Assembly (NCBI GenBank): GCA_019925095.2
Contig: CM034409.1
Coordinates: 2,669,001-2,733,000 of the forward strand
Source of the DNA: Dendrolimus kikuchii
Lineage: Eukaryota; Arthropoda; Insecta; Lepidoptera; Lasiocampidae
Reading direction: 5' to 3'
Length of the DNA: 64,000 nucleotides
Part shown: piece by piece, positions 42,079 through 53,236 of the stretch
Layout of the letters: each line of letters starts with the position of its first letter
Numbering within the stretch: the stretch's first letter is position 1
Notes under the pieces: generated by a model
What the model was told of the DNA's origin: nothing
The model's input: only the letters and a program-made list of their open reading frames with translations
The model's database searches: none
Made by a program: the position numbers and the translations under genes

Positions 42079-43197
42079 AATAGGCACATCATCATAGCTA
42101 TCTAAGTGACTCATTTACGACTATTTACTACCACATTCTCTCATGATCATCACCATTTGTATGGGAGTCGCGCCGTAACCCATATAATTTTTAGAAATTA
42201 ATTAAAAACATCACAGAAAAATATTGAATTACATCAAAACATTAATTTTCTGCATCGAATAAGAATGCTTGATTCGTATCGAAACGTATAAACAGTCGTG
42301 TGAAAATTCTTTCTTCGTAATCTTGATATCCAGTCACGTGTAATGACAAACGCACAATTGGATTCATAAACGCGTAAACGACGACGAGTTTCCTTAGTCT
42401 TGTCGATTAATCTCTAGGGTTGGCATGCAAAGAAATCATGTATATATCTAAAACTGCAATCGACTCGCTCTCATTCTACTTTGTCAACACCTTTACTCAG
42501 ATATGCATTTACGAAGCCTGAATACATTGTTCGAAATTTAAAAATTACTCACCATACAAAGGAATGTGCGGTAAAATTGAAAAAAAATATAACAATTCCA
42601 CCAAAGAGTTTCATATTAGGACAATGAATAAGCGAATACTCGAAACTCCTTAGAAGCACTTTTGATCTATACATTTGTCTCCCTTTAATACTATAGATAA
42701 AATAAAACGAAAGATTGAGCAAATGTGTTAAATAACTGTTTTGATTATGAGGGGTTAAAAAGTACCTTTTTCATATTCTTTATCTTACTTCAGAAAACTG
42801 AAAGTACCTTACAAATATTTTTTTTTAATATAAACAATCTAAATAAATGAATCCAATTTTTTAAAGTGAAAACTTCTTTAGGCACGTTGGGCACTTTTGG
42901 GGTGGGGAAAAAGCACTGAACTCGCGCGACCGTTACGCTCATATACTAAGTTTTCACTTATAATGTGCAGTCCTACGATCAAAAGTTTTTTTTTTGGTCC
43001 TATAAAGTTTTATTATTTTTGATTACTAGTACAGCAGACACAGATGAACGGACCAATTAATAAGTGTTCCGTTTTTGCCAAAATAATTACAGACTATTAT
43101 AAATCGATTCGCTATTTTAAACCATGGAAATGAAAATGAATGTATTTCTTTCAAAATGGAAACCAACTACCCAGCAATACTTATATATTTTTACTTC
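42079..43197. other. AT-rich unassigned DNA, longest quiet stretch with 47-48 kb
   Basis: No repeat family in common with the rest of the window, no frame above 60 codons. Best candidate for unique sequence. Confidence 0.45.
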
Positions 43198-43511
43198 ATT
43201 TTTTTTCTACTGCAGGAGTTCACCAGACAGGTAGACGGCCCACTTGATTGAAAGCGGCTACCATCGCCTATGGACATTTGCAACACCGAAGGTGCTACAA
43301 ATGCGCTGCTGCTCTCTTAAAGGGGACTGGAACCAGGTCACTAATGCCGGAATACAACTCAAGGTTGTTATGGCGACATGCTTTAGATGAGGGGTGGTAG
43401 CCATCCAGTCAGGCAAATGCCCTACCACCTGGCTGTGGGTTGTTTAGTCGCCACTTACGACAGGCTGGCCGGCCGCAGGAAATTGTATTCTTACTCCGTT
43501 CCTGCACGGAT
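43198..43511 (-). mobile_element. SINE A
   Basis: Full length, more diverged than average (GTTCACCAGACAGGTAGACG, GACAGGCTGGCCGG). Confidence 0.9.
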
Positions 43512-43849
43512 AAAAATAATTATGAATATTCGTCTTTTTTAAATGTAGTTTATACTTAAGATGGTACCATAAATTTAAAAGCTAACCAGCTTTATTTTTT
43601 AGTTAGTACGGATGGATTATTAAATTTTAATTAAGTATCAGCCCTATAATGTTTCGCCGAGCTAACATCAGTGAAGCCATTAATATGGAAAGCGCAACGC
43701 GTTATGGCAGGACGTCCGTGCAGTGTGCGATCGTCTTAAAAGGAAACAACTTGATTAATATTGTGCGTATGCAACGCATAATTTTAATCAAATATCGATT
43801 TCATTGAAATACTTTAGTAGAAATTTAATTGTTAATTATAACATATTTA
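43512..43849. other. Unassigned DNA
   Basis: Nothing recognised. Confidence 0.35.
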
Positions 43850-44133
43850 TAAATAAATTTCCCACTGCTGGGCTCGGGCCTCCCATTATAGGGGGACCGG
43901 ACAGTATACCCGCCACGCTTGTCCAAGGCGGCTTGGCAGATTTGACACGTCGGTCATCTCGATGTACAGGTTGCATCAGGATGTTTTCCTTCACCGTTGT
44001 AAGCACGTGGTAATTGTAACAATATCGCATTAGATCAGAAAACTGACTAAGTGGTGCATGCGTTCCGGCCAAGAACGAACCCGTGCCCTTTGAGTTCGAG
44101 ACGCATGCGGTAGCCATTACGCTACCACGACTT
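43850..44133 (-). mobile_element. SINE H
   Basis: 3' end TTTCCCACTGCTGGGCTCGG at left; tRNA-like head at right (plus-strand GGTAGCCATTACGCTACCAC). Complete but with a mutated box B (AAGAACGAACCC). Confidence 0.75.
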
Positions 44134-44416
44134 ACAACATTTGGGCGTAATAAATTTAAGGAGCCCAACAATTGAAGTCTGAATAGTAACAAAAATTCTC
44201 GGTAGGCAATGTTAGGAATTTATGGAGACAAAACTTAAATTTTCTTTTTATGTTCCCCACTATCATACCTTGTTGAGGGATGAGGCGCTCTAGGGCAGAA
44301 CACGCTTATCTAAAAGATACCTACCTATACATTCGTGACTTAAAGATACCCAGTTTGTATTCGTCAGGAGAAATAAAATGAATTACGGTGATAGACCGAG
44401 AGAGATAACACTTTCT

Positions 44417-44727
44417 ATCCGTGCAGGAACGGAGAAAGAATACAATTTCCTGCGGCTGGGCGGCCTGTCGTAAGAGGCGACTTAACCCACAGCCAGGTGG
44501 TAGGGCATTTGCCCGACTGGATGGCTACCACCCTTGGTCTAAAGTATGTCGCCATAACAACTTTGAGTTGTGTTCCGGCATTAGTGACCAAGTTCCAGTC
44601 TCCCTTAAGAGAGCAGCAGCGCATTTGTAGCATCTTTGCTGTTGCAGATGTCCATAGGCGATGGTGACCGCTTTCCATCAAGAGGGCCGTGTGCCTGTCT
44701 GCTGATCTCCTGCAATAAAAAAAAAAC
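44417..44727 (+). mobile_element. SINE A
   Basis: Full length; 4-bp deletion where AACAACCCAC is usual. Confidence 0.93.
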
Positions 44728-44973
44728 ATTATTGCACATCAAAAAATACAATTACAAAAACAGACCATATTTACAATATTTTCTTTTCCGAGCAACCTAA
44801 ATCAAAGAAATTTGATTCAGGCGACGTAGGTGCTCCAGGAAAAGGGCAATAGATAGATAAATACTCAAACTAATTTAAGAAATAAATATACAAATACATA
44901 CATATATACATAGTCATATATATACACATATACAATGCAAAATACACAAGTAGATATATTGATAGAGAGAGAG

Positions 44974-45187
44974 GTGCCAGGTGGCTATCACCCCTGGTCC
45001 AAAGTATGTCGCTATAACAACCTTGAGCTGTGTTCCGGCATTAGTGACCAGGTTCCAGTCTCCCTTAAGAGAGCAGCATCGCATTTGTAGCACCTTTGGT
45101 GTTGCAAATGTCCATAGACGATGGTAACCGCGTTCTATCAAGTGGGCCGTCTACCTGTCTGCTGAATTCCTGCAATTAAAAAAAAAG
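44974..45187 (+). mobile_element. SINE A 3' part
   Basis: Starts at GTGCCAGGTGG and lacks the GGGCATTTGCCCGACTGG arm; ends CTGCAATTAAAAAA. Confidence 0.88.
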
Positions 45188-45404
45188 AGAAAGAGAGAGA
45201 TCGGAGATATGTTGCGTTATGGATCATTAGTGCGCCTGTCATCCTTCACGACTTCAAACCGGCATTACTTGGGCGAAACCTGACTAGGCGGCATAGTTAG
45301 ACGTTAGTTCCTTACCGGATTAGCAGTTAGTTCCTTAGTCGGCCTCCGTAAAACGTGGCCGTATCAGCATAAGCGGTTCTCTTGCAATTCATCTGCTGTC
45401 TCAG

Positions 45405-45540
45405 CCATGAAGACTGCCGCGAATGTGAGAGTTCCTCTTGCGGAAAGATAGCATGACTTTTGAAGTGAAACTTCTTTAGAATCGTTGTGATTTGAAAGTC
45501 GATGAAACGAAAAAGTGACACTAAAAGACATAAGATTCAA
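45405..45540 (-). repeat. Repeat F
   Basis: AGAATCGTTGTGATTTGAAA and GATGAAACGAAAAAGTGACA, with an additional upstream part (TCATCTGCTGTCTCAGCC) not seen in the other copies. Confidence 0.55.
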
Positions 45541-45763
45541 CTTTATTTCATTCGAAATAAAACACATTTCTCTTTACCCGTTAGCATTAATTTTCAATTT
45601 AAATAAAACTTAAAAGATTTCAAAGGAATTTTAGCTTTATCTGTATATATTTAAGGCCGATATTCTCTTATACGTAGATCAAAGGAAATTGTGCGTAACA
45701 GTGCATTGAATATTGAACTTTATACTAGTGATTTAAAGTGTAATTTAGAAAAAAGGGGATGAA

Positions 45764-45873
45764 AGTTTGTATGAAAATCCTTCGTTTCCAAAGTGAGAAG
45801 CATGAAATTTGATACACCTGCTTCTAGTTAGACATAAGCGCTTGTCGGCTTTTTCGGAAATTCAACTCCTAAC
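45764..45873 (+). repeat. Repeat R (Helitron-like body)
   Basis: GTTTGTATGAAAATCCTTCG, CAAAGTGAGAAGCATGAAAT and CGGAAATTCAACTCC parallel 60800-60930. In Lepidoptera I associate this text with Helitron bodies; ends are not present. Confidence 0.45.
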
Positions 45874-46193
45874 TTTTTTTTTTATTTTTTTATTGCAGGA
45901 GTTCAGCAGACAGGCAGACGGCCCACTTGATGGAAAGCGGTTACCATCGCCTATGAACATTTGCAACACCAAAAGTGCTACAAATGCACTGCTGCTCTCT
46001 TAAGGGAGATTGGAACCTGGTCACTAATGCCGGAACACAACTCAAGGTTGTTATGGCGACATACTCTAGACCGGGGGTGGTAGCCATACAGTCGGGCAAA
46101 TGCCCTACCACCTGGCTGTGGGTTGTTTTGTCGCCTCTTACGACAGGCCGCCCGGCCGCAGGAAATTGTATTCTTTCTCCGTTCCTGCACGGA
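45874..46193 (-). mobile_element. SINE A inserted in repeat R
   Basis: Full length to CCTGCACGGA. The related repeat R copy at 60.8 kb also carries a SINE A, at a neighbouring site and in opposite orientation. Confidence 0.93.
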
Positions 46194-46837
46194 GGGAAAC
46201 TGCAGAAAGTTTTCCCAAACTGACTATTTCTAATCTACGCGAGTGAAGCAGCGAACAACAATACTACAAAAAAAACTCATTCATTGTTTTTTTATGTTTA
46301 TGGCTTGGCAACTTAGGCCTTTAAGCCAGCCACAGTTGTATTGTAGGGTACAACCGACGCCAACAGTTCTTTGTGAAAACTCGAAAGGCCACATTTGGCT
46401 ATACAGTTCACATTTCTCACAAAAACACATAATTACTACTCAAAACTATAAATATCCTACAACTGTTGTCCATTTTAGAGTAATTTTACACATTTTTAGA
46501 AAATATAACCGCACAACGTCCCCTTACACGTTCCCGCCAAAAACTCCTCATTCATTGGCAAACTTTGGCCCTATAGATAAAGACTTGAGAGGTGTCAAGG
46601 GACACCCTGGTCTAACAAAGTTCCTTTCGACTAATTAGTGAAGGAATTGTAATAAAATTTTATTTTTTTAAGTTATAATAATATTTTTTTATTATTAACA
46701 AATATAATGTAATATAAACTTAATCAGTAGGCTCTATTTTAGGAATAATTGGCTTGTGGTAATTGAAGTAGGAAACGTATGTTTGGGATTCTATTTTTTA
46801 TTATTTATTACGTACAAAAAACCTGTATACAGTCAAC
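46194..46837. other. Unassigned DNA with a 131-codon frame
   Basis: The frame 46243-46638 (+) has no recognisable domain, no signal peptide and unremarkable composition. I do not call it a gene. TTAGGCCTTTAAGCCAGCC near 46313 is a small palindrome. Confidence 0.35.
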
Positions 46838-46848
46838 AAAAATAATCG

Positions 46849-47161
46849 TAGGTAAGGAAAGGAATGCTCCGGTGGTTCGGGCATGTGGAAAGAATGCATG
46901 ATGAAAGAATGACTAAACAGATATACAATGCAAAAGTGGATGGATGCAGAAGTCGTGGAAGGCCACGACACACCTTCCATGATCAAATTGATCGTGTACT
47001 AGCAGAAGGTGATGTCAGGAGCCTTAAGAACAGACGAGCGTGCATGACAAGAGTTATGAATGTCAAAGAAGCAAGTGAGGTGTGTAAGAATGGGCCTAAA
47101 TGGCGCTCTGATGTTCGTGCCTACCCCGCAGGGTAACTGGCGTGAAGTTATGTATGTATGT
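46849..47161 (+). mobile_element. RTE-2 with 11-bp TSD
   Basis: From GKERNAP-type truncation (GGTAAGGAAAGG) to tail. TSD AAAAATAATCG at 46838-46848 and 47162-47172. A GGG to GGT change near the end alters the final codons. Confidence 0.95.
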
Positions 47162-47172
47162 AAAAATAATCG

Positions 47173-48334
47173 TCGCGACACCACACTGTTCAATGCGAAA
47201 TAGAAAGACGAAACGAAAATAACTGGCTTGCTTTCTATGAGAGAGAGAGAGAGACAGACAGAGAAACACGCGCACGCCGCACGGCTTACAACTATAGCAA
47301 AAAGTGTCGTTACAACTTTTGGTCTTAATTTTTTCCGTCTAGCCCCTTTCGCAACGCGCGATAAGGAACCTCGTTCCAAAAACTGTTGGCCCTGTGTGTA
47401 CACGGCGTAATAACATTAAAAACCTCTCGGTACAATACTCGTTATGTTCCTTACTTAATTTTTGCTGCTATATAACGTTGCAAATAGTGACACATTACTG
47501 GGAAATGGGTTTATTGACCTCTTATATCAGCTCACATGTTAAATTAATTTATTATAAGACGTTACGGCTCGGTACACACCCTTTTGCAAAGGAAATATAC
47601 AAACGACAATCGACTTTGAATCTTGTATATAGGTATCAAAATCGCTTGTATGGGGATAATAACAATATTTCACATAGTTTTAACTTGCAATAGATACACG
47701 CAATTGAACATCAACTTTATGACTTTGGAAATAGGTATCATATCTTTTTGCACATTATAATTAATATTTAACATTATCCTGTTTTTGAGGTAAATACATA
47801 AAAGTAACTTATTATGTTTTCTTTGTTTTATGCTTACCTATTCTTATATTATCTATTCGTATTAATTTTAATGACTTCGACTTATCGAGCCTTAACCGCC
47901 ATTTTATCGTGAAATTTGGACCTATTTATATTTTTTGTTGTAAAAGGTATTATAAAGTATAATTTTGTTTTGAGACTTTCAGTATTGGTTAGATTAGACC
48001 CTACTAAATCAATAACTGCCAGTTTTGAAACATAAGAATATTTTAAATACATTTTGCAACTAATAATATATTTGTTACAAATGTCGTTTACAATAAGATG
48101 GCGGTAAAGGCTCGTTATGCCGGATTCTTTTATCTTACTACACATGAGTAGTTATTGTAGAAACTAGCTAAACAGCGGTTATTCACGAAATAGCTACGAC
48201 TAAGCTGTCCATCTACTACCCAGCTGGCTAATAGTTGTCGAATACAACTGACAAGTTTGTGACTTATGACCAGTTCCTATATCTTACTATTTATTACTTC
48301 AGCTTTGATAATATTTGTATGCAGCTTAGGGGCT
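47173..48334. other. Unassigned DNA
   Basis: (GA)n microsatellite at 47238-47253, otherwise no family or gene recognised. Frames at 47228-47410 and 47394-47693 have no motif. Confidence 0.45.
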
Positions 48335-48445
48335 ATACATAAATTACGTCACAGGAAATTGATGATTTCCCCCCCCCCCCCCCCCCGTCCTTGCCACAGC
48401 TGGTCACGTTCGTGAGTCTGTGACATCACATGTTTCGTAATTTAA
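48335..48445 (-). repeat. Repeat V with C18 run
   Basis: CACAGCTGGTCACGTTCGTG and GTGACATCACATG mirror 3128-3222. C-run at 48369-48386; its length may be unreliable. Confidence 0.6.
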
Positions 48446-48491
48446 CATCAAGAAATTATTACATTTATATTAATAAAAGTTAAAAACTAAA

Positions 48492-48726
48492 CTATGCAAA
48501 AGTGGATGGATGCACAAGTCGTGGAAGGCCACAACACACCTTCCATGATCAAATTGATCGTGTACTAGCAGAAGGTGATGTCAGGAGCCTTAAGAACAGA
48601 CGAGCGTACATGACAAGAGCTATGAATGTCAAAGAAGCAAGTGAGGTGTGTAAGAATAAGCCTGAATGTTGCTCTGTTGTCTGTGCCTACTCCGCAAGGG
48701 AACTGGCGTGAAGTTATGTATGTATG
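48492..48726 (+). mobile_element. RTE-2 with 11-bp TSD
   Basis: Last ~70 codons, tail GTATGTATG. TSD TAAAAACTAAA at 48481-48491 and 48727-48737. Confidence 0.95.
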
Positions 48727-48837
48727 TAAAAACTAAAACATCTTATAAATAAACCTAACTTAAAAAGATATATACAATAGTAAAAAAATAAAATAAAAAC
48801 CTATATTAAAGCCCGTACAGCCCCACCAGACCACTGT

Positions 48838-48945
48838 CGCTGGGCTTTTACCTAGAAGGCTGGCATCATTACCTTGCTGGATACAGAGGCTAATCCTTTA
48901 AGCAAGATAAGCTCCAGCCTTCCGGTCTCCTGTTGTATCGAGCAG
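48838..48945 (-). mobile_element. LINE N 3' scrap
   Basis: The minus strand encodes AGAYLA-stop-RISLCIQQGNDASLLGKSP, the RISxAIQRGNxASLLGTLP position of LINE N. Confidence 0.55.
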
Positions 48946-48964
48946 ACGATTTTTAATCTTTTGA

Positions 48965-49252
48965 AAATAATTTTGGGCACTTTGCTCCCATAGGGCCAAA
49001 GTCTCCAACCCCAAAATATTAAATTAAAACAGCAGCACCGTAGTTAGGCTCCTCTTTTCTCTTTAAAACGTTTCTCTTGCACACCGTGGTGGGGATTTGG
49101 AATGAGCTCCGAGCCGTGGTTTTCCCACAGCGCTACAATATGGGGTTTTTTAAAAAGGGTGCCATAAAATTTCTTCGAAGCCGGCAGCGCATTGGTGACA
49201 TCTCTCAGGTAGGCCGTCTGCCTGCCAGCTGTACTCCAGCTATACAAAAAAA
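48965..49252 (+). mobile_element. LINE A2, ORF2 C-terminus joined to SINE-A-type tail
   Basis: The plus strand encodes VGIWNELRAVVFPQRYNMGF, FKKGAIKFLRSRQRIGDIS, running into GGTAGGCCGTCTGCCTGCCA and CTGTACTCCAGCTATACAAA. Best-preserved link between LINE coding sequence and the tail shared with SINE A. 5' truncated. Confidence 0.75.
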
Positions 49253-49401
49253 AATAGGTTAAATATATTTGATTTTGAAATGTGACGTCATGCAATTTAA
49301 GTCCCATTCCACCCTTTATCACACTTCGCCGAGCCCCCCCTTAACGCGTGACGTGGTTTATGGATGGGCCCTTATGTCAGATTTTAACCGATATTAATTT
49401 A

Positions 49402-49704
49402 ATATTTTCTTAAGTTTTCACGACCTGTATACATAATAACTATAATACTTGTATACATAATTGTATACGCCGCTTATTCTCTTCAAGCCATAACATGTTG
49501 CGAAGCGGTAGTAAATTAGATTAGGCTCCCATAGAGTAAATAATAACCATAAACAAAATTAAAATTAACAAGTTGGCGGTAGGCTAAATAAAACTTTAAC
49601 AATACTCGTTGACACTTGACATCTTTGCCTTCCGTGATCACGGCCACTGAAAAGTGGCCGAAACGTCGGAAAAACCAAAATCAAATAAAATTACCGCGCT
49701 TAAG
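49402..49704 (+). mobile_element. Family D element D4
   Basis: Internal deletion at left (TATACATAATAACTATAATA ... CGCCGCTTATTCTC) but intact right half with the hammerhead-like motif (49630-49671). It ends ACCGCGCTTAAG. TSD of 15 bp, ACCGATATTAATTTA, at 49387-49401 and 49705-49719. Confidence 0.8.
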
Positions 49705-49712
49705 ACCGATAT

Positions 49713-50624
49713 TAATTTACTCAAAATTGTGAGGGTGGACTTGGATGGCTGGATTTGGATTCAGAGCATCGAAACACATAAGAACAGATGGGTCTGGTCA
49801 AAAGTACAGACCACTTTATTTTTGTAGGCCGGTAATTAATATAAAAATAGTCATCGTCGTCGTCAGCCATTCGTAGGCCTCTGCAAGACGGCGCCACTCA
49901 TCCCTGCCCTCGGATTTCCTTATCTAGCGCTTACCTTGCATAGGTCGTCGGTCACTACGTTTAAGGGGGGTAAGGGGTCTACTAACATCTTGTAGATCCA
50001 ATTTTCAACCTCACCTATCCGCGGTACCCCCTGCCGTCAGCAAACGAGGCTTTGGCGATCGATCGATGACGGTTTAACCATCGCAAGGAAGCCGGCCTAT
50101 GGAATTCCCCTAGTCGGAGACGGGCAGCAGCGTCTCCGATGCAAATAGGCCGGCACTGCGTTATTAACTCGCATGCCAAGCGTGGTAACTATGGCATTTA
50201 TCCCCCGTGAGAAAGCACCATAGAATAAAAATTGTAGTTAATAAATATTTATTTTGTTTCAGATCACGATAATTATTGCCGAGTTTAAGGTAAGATGTTT
50301 ATTATGTACCATTCTGAGAGCTTGAGGCTCCGTCCAGCCATTTCTCATATGTTTACAAGTCATCGTAATTTTCATCATGAAAGTAATATTATTTTGGTTT
50401 TGTTAAAAATAACTGAAAATATCTCACTAAAGTTCAGTTAAACCTTGATTATTTGCGTTTAGAATAATTAGTACTATTAAAAATATTACTTCAATGCCAT
50501 TTGCACGTAATTATTATTGAATATAACAAGCATTTACTTGTCAGGTTAATGATTTAATAAATTTTCAAGATGAAGTAGATGTCATAAAACACGTTTATGT
50601 TGTTTTATTAAATAACCAGAATAT
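49713..50624. other. GC-richer block, then unassigned DNA
   Basis: 49850-50215 contains CCCCTAGTCGGAGACGGGCA and CAAGCGTGGTAACTATGG, which I recall from a dispersed lepidopteran repeat of unknown class. No open frame. 50216-50624 is AT-rich with nothing recognised. Confidence 0.4.
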
Positions 50625-51250
50625 GCCCGCGACTTCGTCCACGTTTGACATGAAAAATTCTCGCGGGACTCCTGGGACACATTTTTATCCGTGCAGGAAC
50701 GGAGAAAGAATACAATTTCTTGCGGCCAGGCGGCCTGTCGTAAGAGGCGACTAAACAACCGACAGCCAGGTGGTAGGGTATTTGCTCGACTGGATGGCGA
50801 CCACCCCTGGTCTAGAGTATGCCGCCATAACAACCTTGTGTTGTGTTCCGGCATTAGTGACCCGATTCCAGTCTCCTTTAAGAGAGCAGCAGCGCATTTG
50901 TAGTGCGTTTGGTGTTGCAAATGTCCATAGGCGATGGTAACCGCTTACCATCAAGTGGGCCGTCTGCCTGTCTGCTGAACTCCTGCAATAAAAAAATTAA
51001 AAAAAATCTATCGCTGCATTAAAAAAACGTAAGGTATCGATTTAGTGAAAACTGTGTCGGAATAAGCCAATTTTTATGCACCCGAACAACTACAAACCAC
51101 TCCCGGGAAAATTCCCGCGGGATTCCCGGAACAAAAAGTGTCACATATTTTACATTACGTGAAAAAACGCATTGATTGAAATTCCATTTTTTTTCAATCT
51201 GGCCATTTTAAAACATTCCCAGAAAATTTCCCGCGGGACTCTTAGCATAA
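50625..51250 (-). mobile_element. Helitron-like remains around SINE A
   Basis: GCCCGCGACTTCGTCCACG at left, and CCCGCGGGA(A/C)T blocks at 50664, 51115 and 51229. CTAG terminus is mutated. Limits uncertain. Confidence 0.4.
50687..50996 (+). mobile_element. SINE A, subfamily b
   Basis: Full length with GGGTATTTGCTCGAC and GCGACCACC. Confidence 0.92.
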
Positions 51251-51957
51251 ATAGACGCGCAGATTTTAAGGCCCGCTTGCATAACGATCACCTTTAAATA
51301 AAATTAGTTAATCATATTAAACTGCCTAAATACGTTTTACACAGAACGTATTGACAGTTCTTTAAACATATTTAGCGGCAAATTTTGCGTTGTGCAGGAC
51401 GCTAATTGTATTTAAGGGTGTTAAATACGTTTTGTGTTTCTCAAATAAATTTAAGCAACCTTATGCAAGCGACCCTAAGTGTTAGAATTTGCTGTTGATC
51501 AGCAAAACCGCATCTAATCGGCCAGTAGTTTTTACATGAATCCCGAACAAACATATAAGAAATTTTAAAATATTGCATCGTGTCTCCGTCGTTTATATAG
51601 TCTATTCCAGTTGATTTTTTTTTTATAGCTTCAATGTACGGTAGTCTAGCGGTAGAAGAATGGTAGCGTATCCTGATGACCTGAAAGTTAGATGATAATA
51701 CATAATTATGTTATTTCAGTGTCTGTTCTTTTATATGTAAGTAATTTTTGCAGTGAAACTCGATGAAACGAAAAAAAACGACACTGAAAAAAAGATATTT
51801 TATAATTTAAACACTACGGTCATAAAAATAGAGTTGAAAATATTTTAAAGTTCATAAATCAAATTGAAACTAGAGCATTTGTTTCCTATTTTAGTTATCA
51901 TAAGCCTCTCGTGTCAATTGTTGAAAGTGAAAACATGGAGCCTGAATAAAAAAATAA
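51251..51957. other. Unassigned DNA with a repeat F scrap
   Basis: GAAACTCGATGAAACGAAAA at ~51757 belongs to repeat F. The remainder is not recognised. Confidence 0.4.
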
Positions 51958-51968
51958 TAAACCTTATA

Positions 51969-52259
51969 CATACATACATAACTTCACGCCAGTTCCCTTG
52001 CGGGGTAGGCACGAACAACAGAGCGCCATTCAGGCTCATTCTTACACACCTCACTTGCTTCTTTGACATTCGTAGCTCTTGTCATGCACGCTCGTCTGTT
52101 TTTAAGGCTCCTGCCATCACCTTCTGCTAGCACACGATCAATTTGATCATGGAAGGTGTGTCGTGGCCTTCCACGACTTCTGCATCCATCCAATTTTGCA
52201 TTGTATATCTGTTTAGTCATTCTTTCATCATGCATCATTTCCACTCTTTCTTACTTCGG
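51969..52259 (-). mobile_element. RTE-2 with internal deletion, 11-bp TSD
   Basis: About 80 bp between the MHDERMTK and RNTEVRK positions are missing. TSD TAAACCTTATA at 51958-51968 and 52260-52270. Confidence 0.93.
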
Positions 52260-52270
52260 TAAACCTTATA

Positions 52271-52727
52271 ATTATCCTTAATATTCCTGATATTCTATAT
52301 TTATCTCATTCTCTCGTAGGCTACTTTTCTGAAGTTTCATTTCTGCTGTATGTGAACACACACTTTTTTTAATTTATTGTAACACGTGCCCACGTCCCTG
52401 CTATAATAGTTTCAAATAACTCGCGATATTCCTGTAGAAATTCTATGCGAACTGTCAATATTATTGACCTCATTTGACCTGGAGGCTAAGGTAACTACGC
52501 TCATAGTACCATGTTTGACCATAAATTCTTTCTCTCTTCAAAGTCTAATCAAAAGTAATGGTCTATTTAATGCGCTTTTAACTGCTTCTGTAAGAATCGA
52601 TAGTATCCTTGCACATTTAACATTAGCTATTTCACAATGTATCTCTAAAATGTTTATTGCTGTCATTAATATATTCTTTTGCTTCGACATAATCGACTAA
52701 ATATGAACGCAATCTTTAACTATAAAA

Positions 52728-52729
<2 letters not shown>
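52271..52729. other. Unassigned DNA with a repeat G scrap
   Basis: 52328-52370 (TGAAGTTTCATTTCTGCTG, then GTGAACACACAC) matches the end of repeat G. A 78-codon frame at 52464-52700 has no motif. Confidence 0.4.

Positions 52730-52768
<39 letters not shown>
52730..52768. repeat. (TA)n microsatellite
   Basis: About 19 uninterrupted TA units. Confidence 0.95.
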
Positions 52769-52770
<2 letters not shown>

Positions 52771-52800
52771 GAAATATGCTAACGCCTCATTTATATAACT

Positions 52801-53041
52801 TAACAATCCACAGCCAGGTGGTAGGGCATTTGCACGACTGGATGGCTACCACCCCTGGTCTAAAGTATGTCGCCATAACAACCTTGAGTTGTGTTCCGGT
52901 ATTAGTGACCAGGTTCTAGTTTCCCATAAGAGAGCAGCAGCGCATTTGTAGCACCTTTGGTGTTGCAAATGTCCATAGGCGATGGTAACCGCGTTCCATC
53001 AAGTGGGCCGTCTGCCTGTCTGCTGATCTCCTGAAAAAAAA
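52801..53041 (+). mobile_element. SINE A, 5'-truncated
   Basis: Begins at AACAATCCACAGCCAGG, so it lacks the first ~80 bp; 3' end complete. Confidence 0.9.
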
Positions 53042-53236
53042 TATATATTTGCAGCAGCGAGGGAAGTGAGCAGCGCGAGTATGCCATGTTCCATTTTCGA
53101 GTTTCTATCTGTGCTAGCCGTCCTAACCGTGCAGAAATGAAAAGGAATACAATTTCCTGCGTCCAGGCGACCTGTCGTAAGAGCCGACAAAACAAAACAA
53201 CCCACCACAGCCAGGTGATAATATTTGCCCCTGGTC

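Noticed and set aside
46243..46638. 131-codon ORF as a host protein
   Set aside because: No domain, no codon or composition contrast, no splice context or homologue I recognise.
13857..48386. G14 and C18 runs as functional signals
   Set aside because: Homopolymers are unreliable in length and occur in repeat context; no supporting structure.
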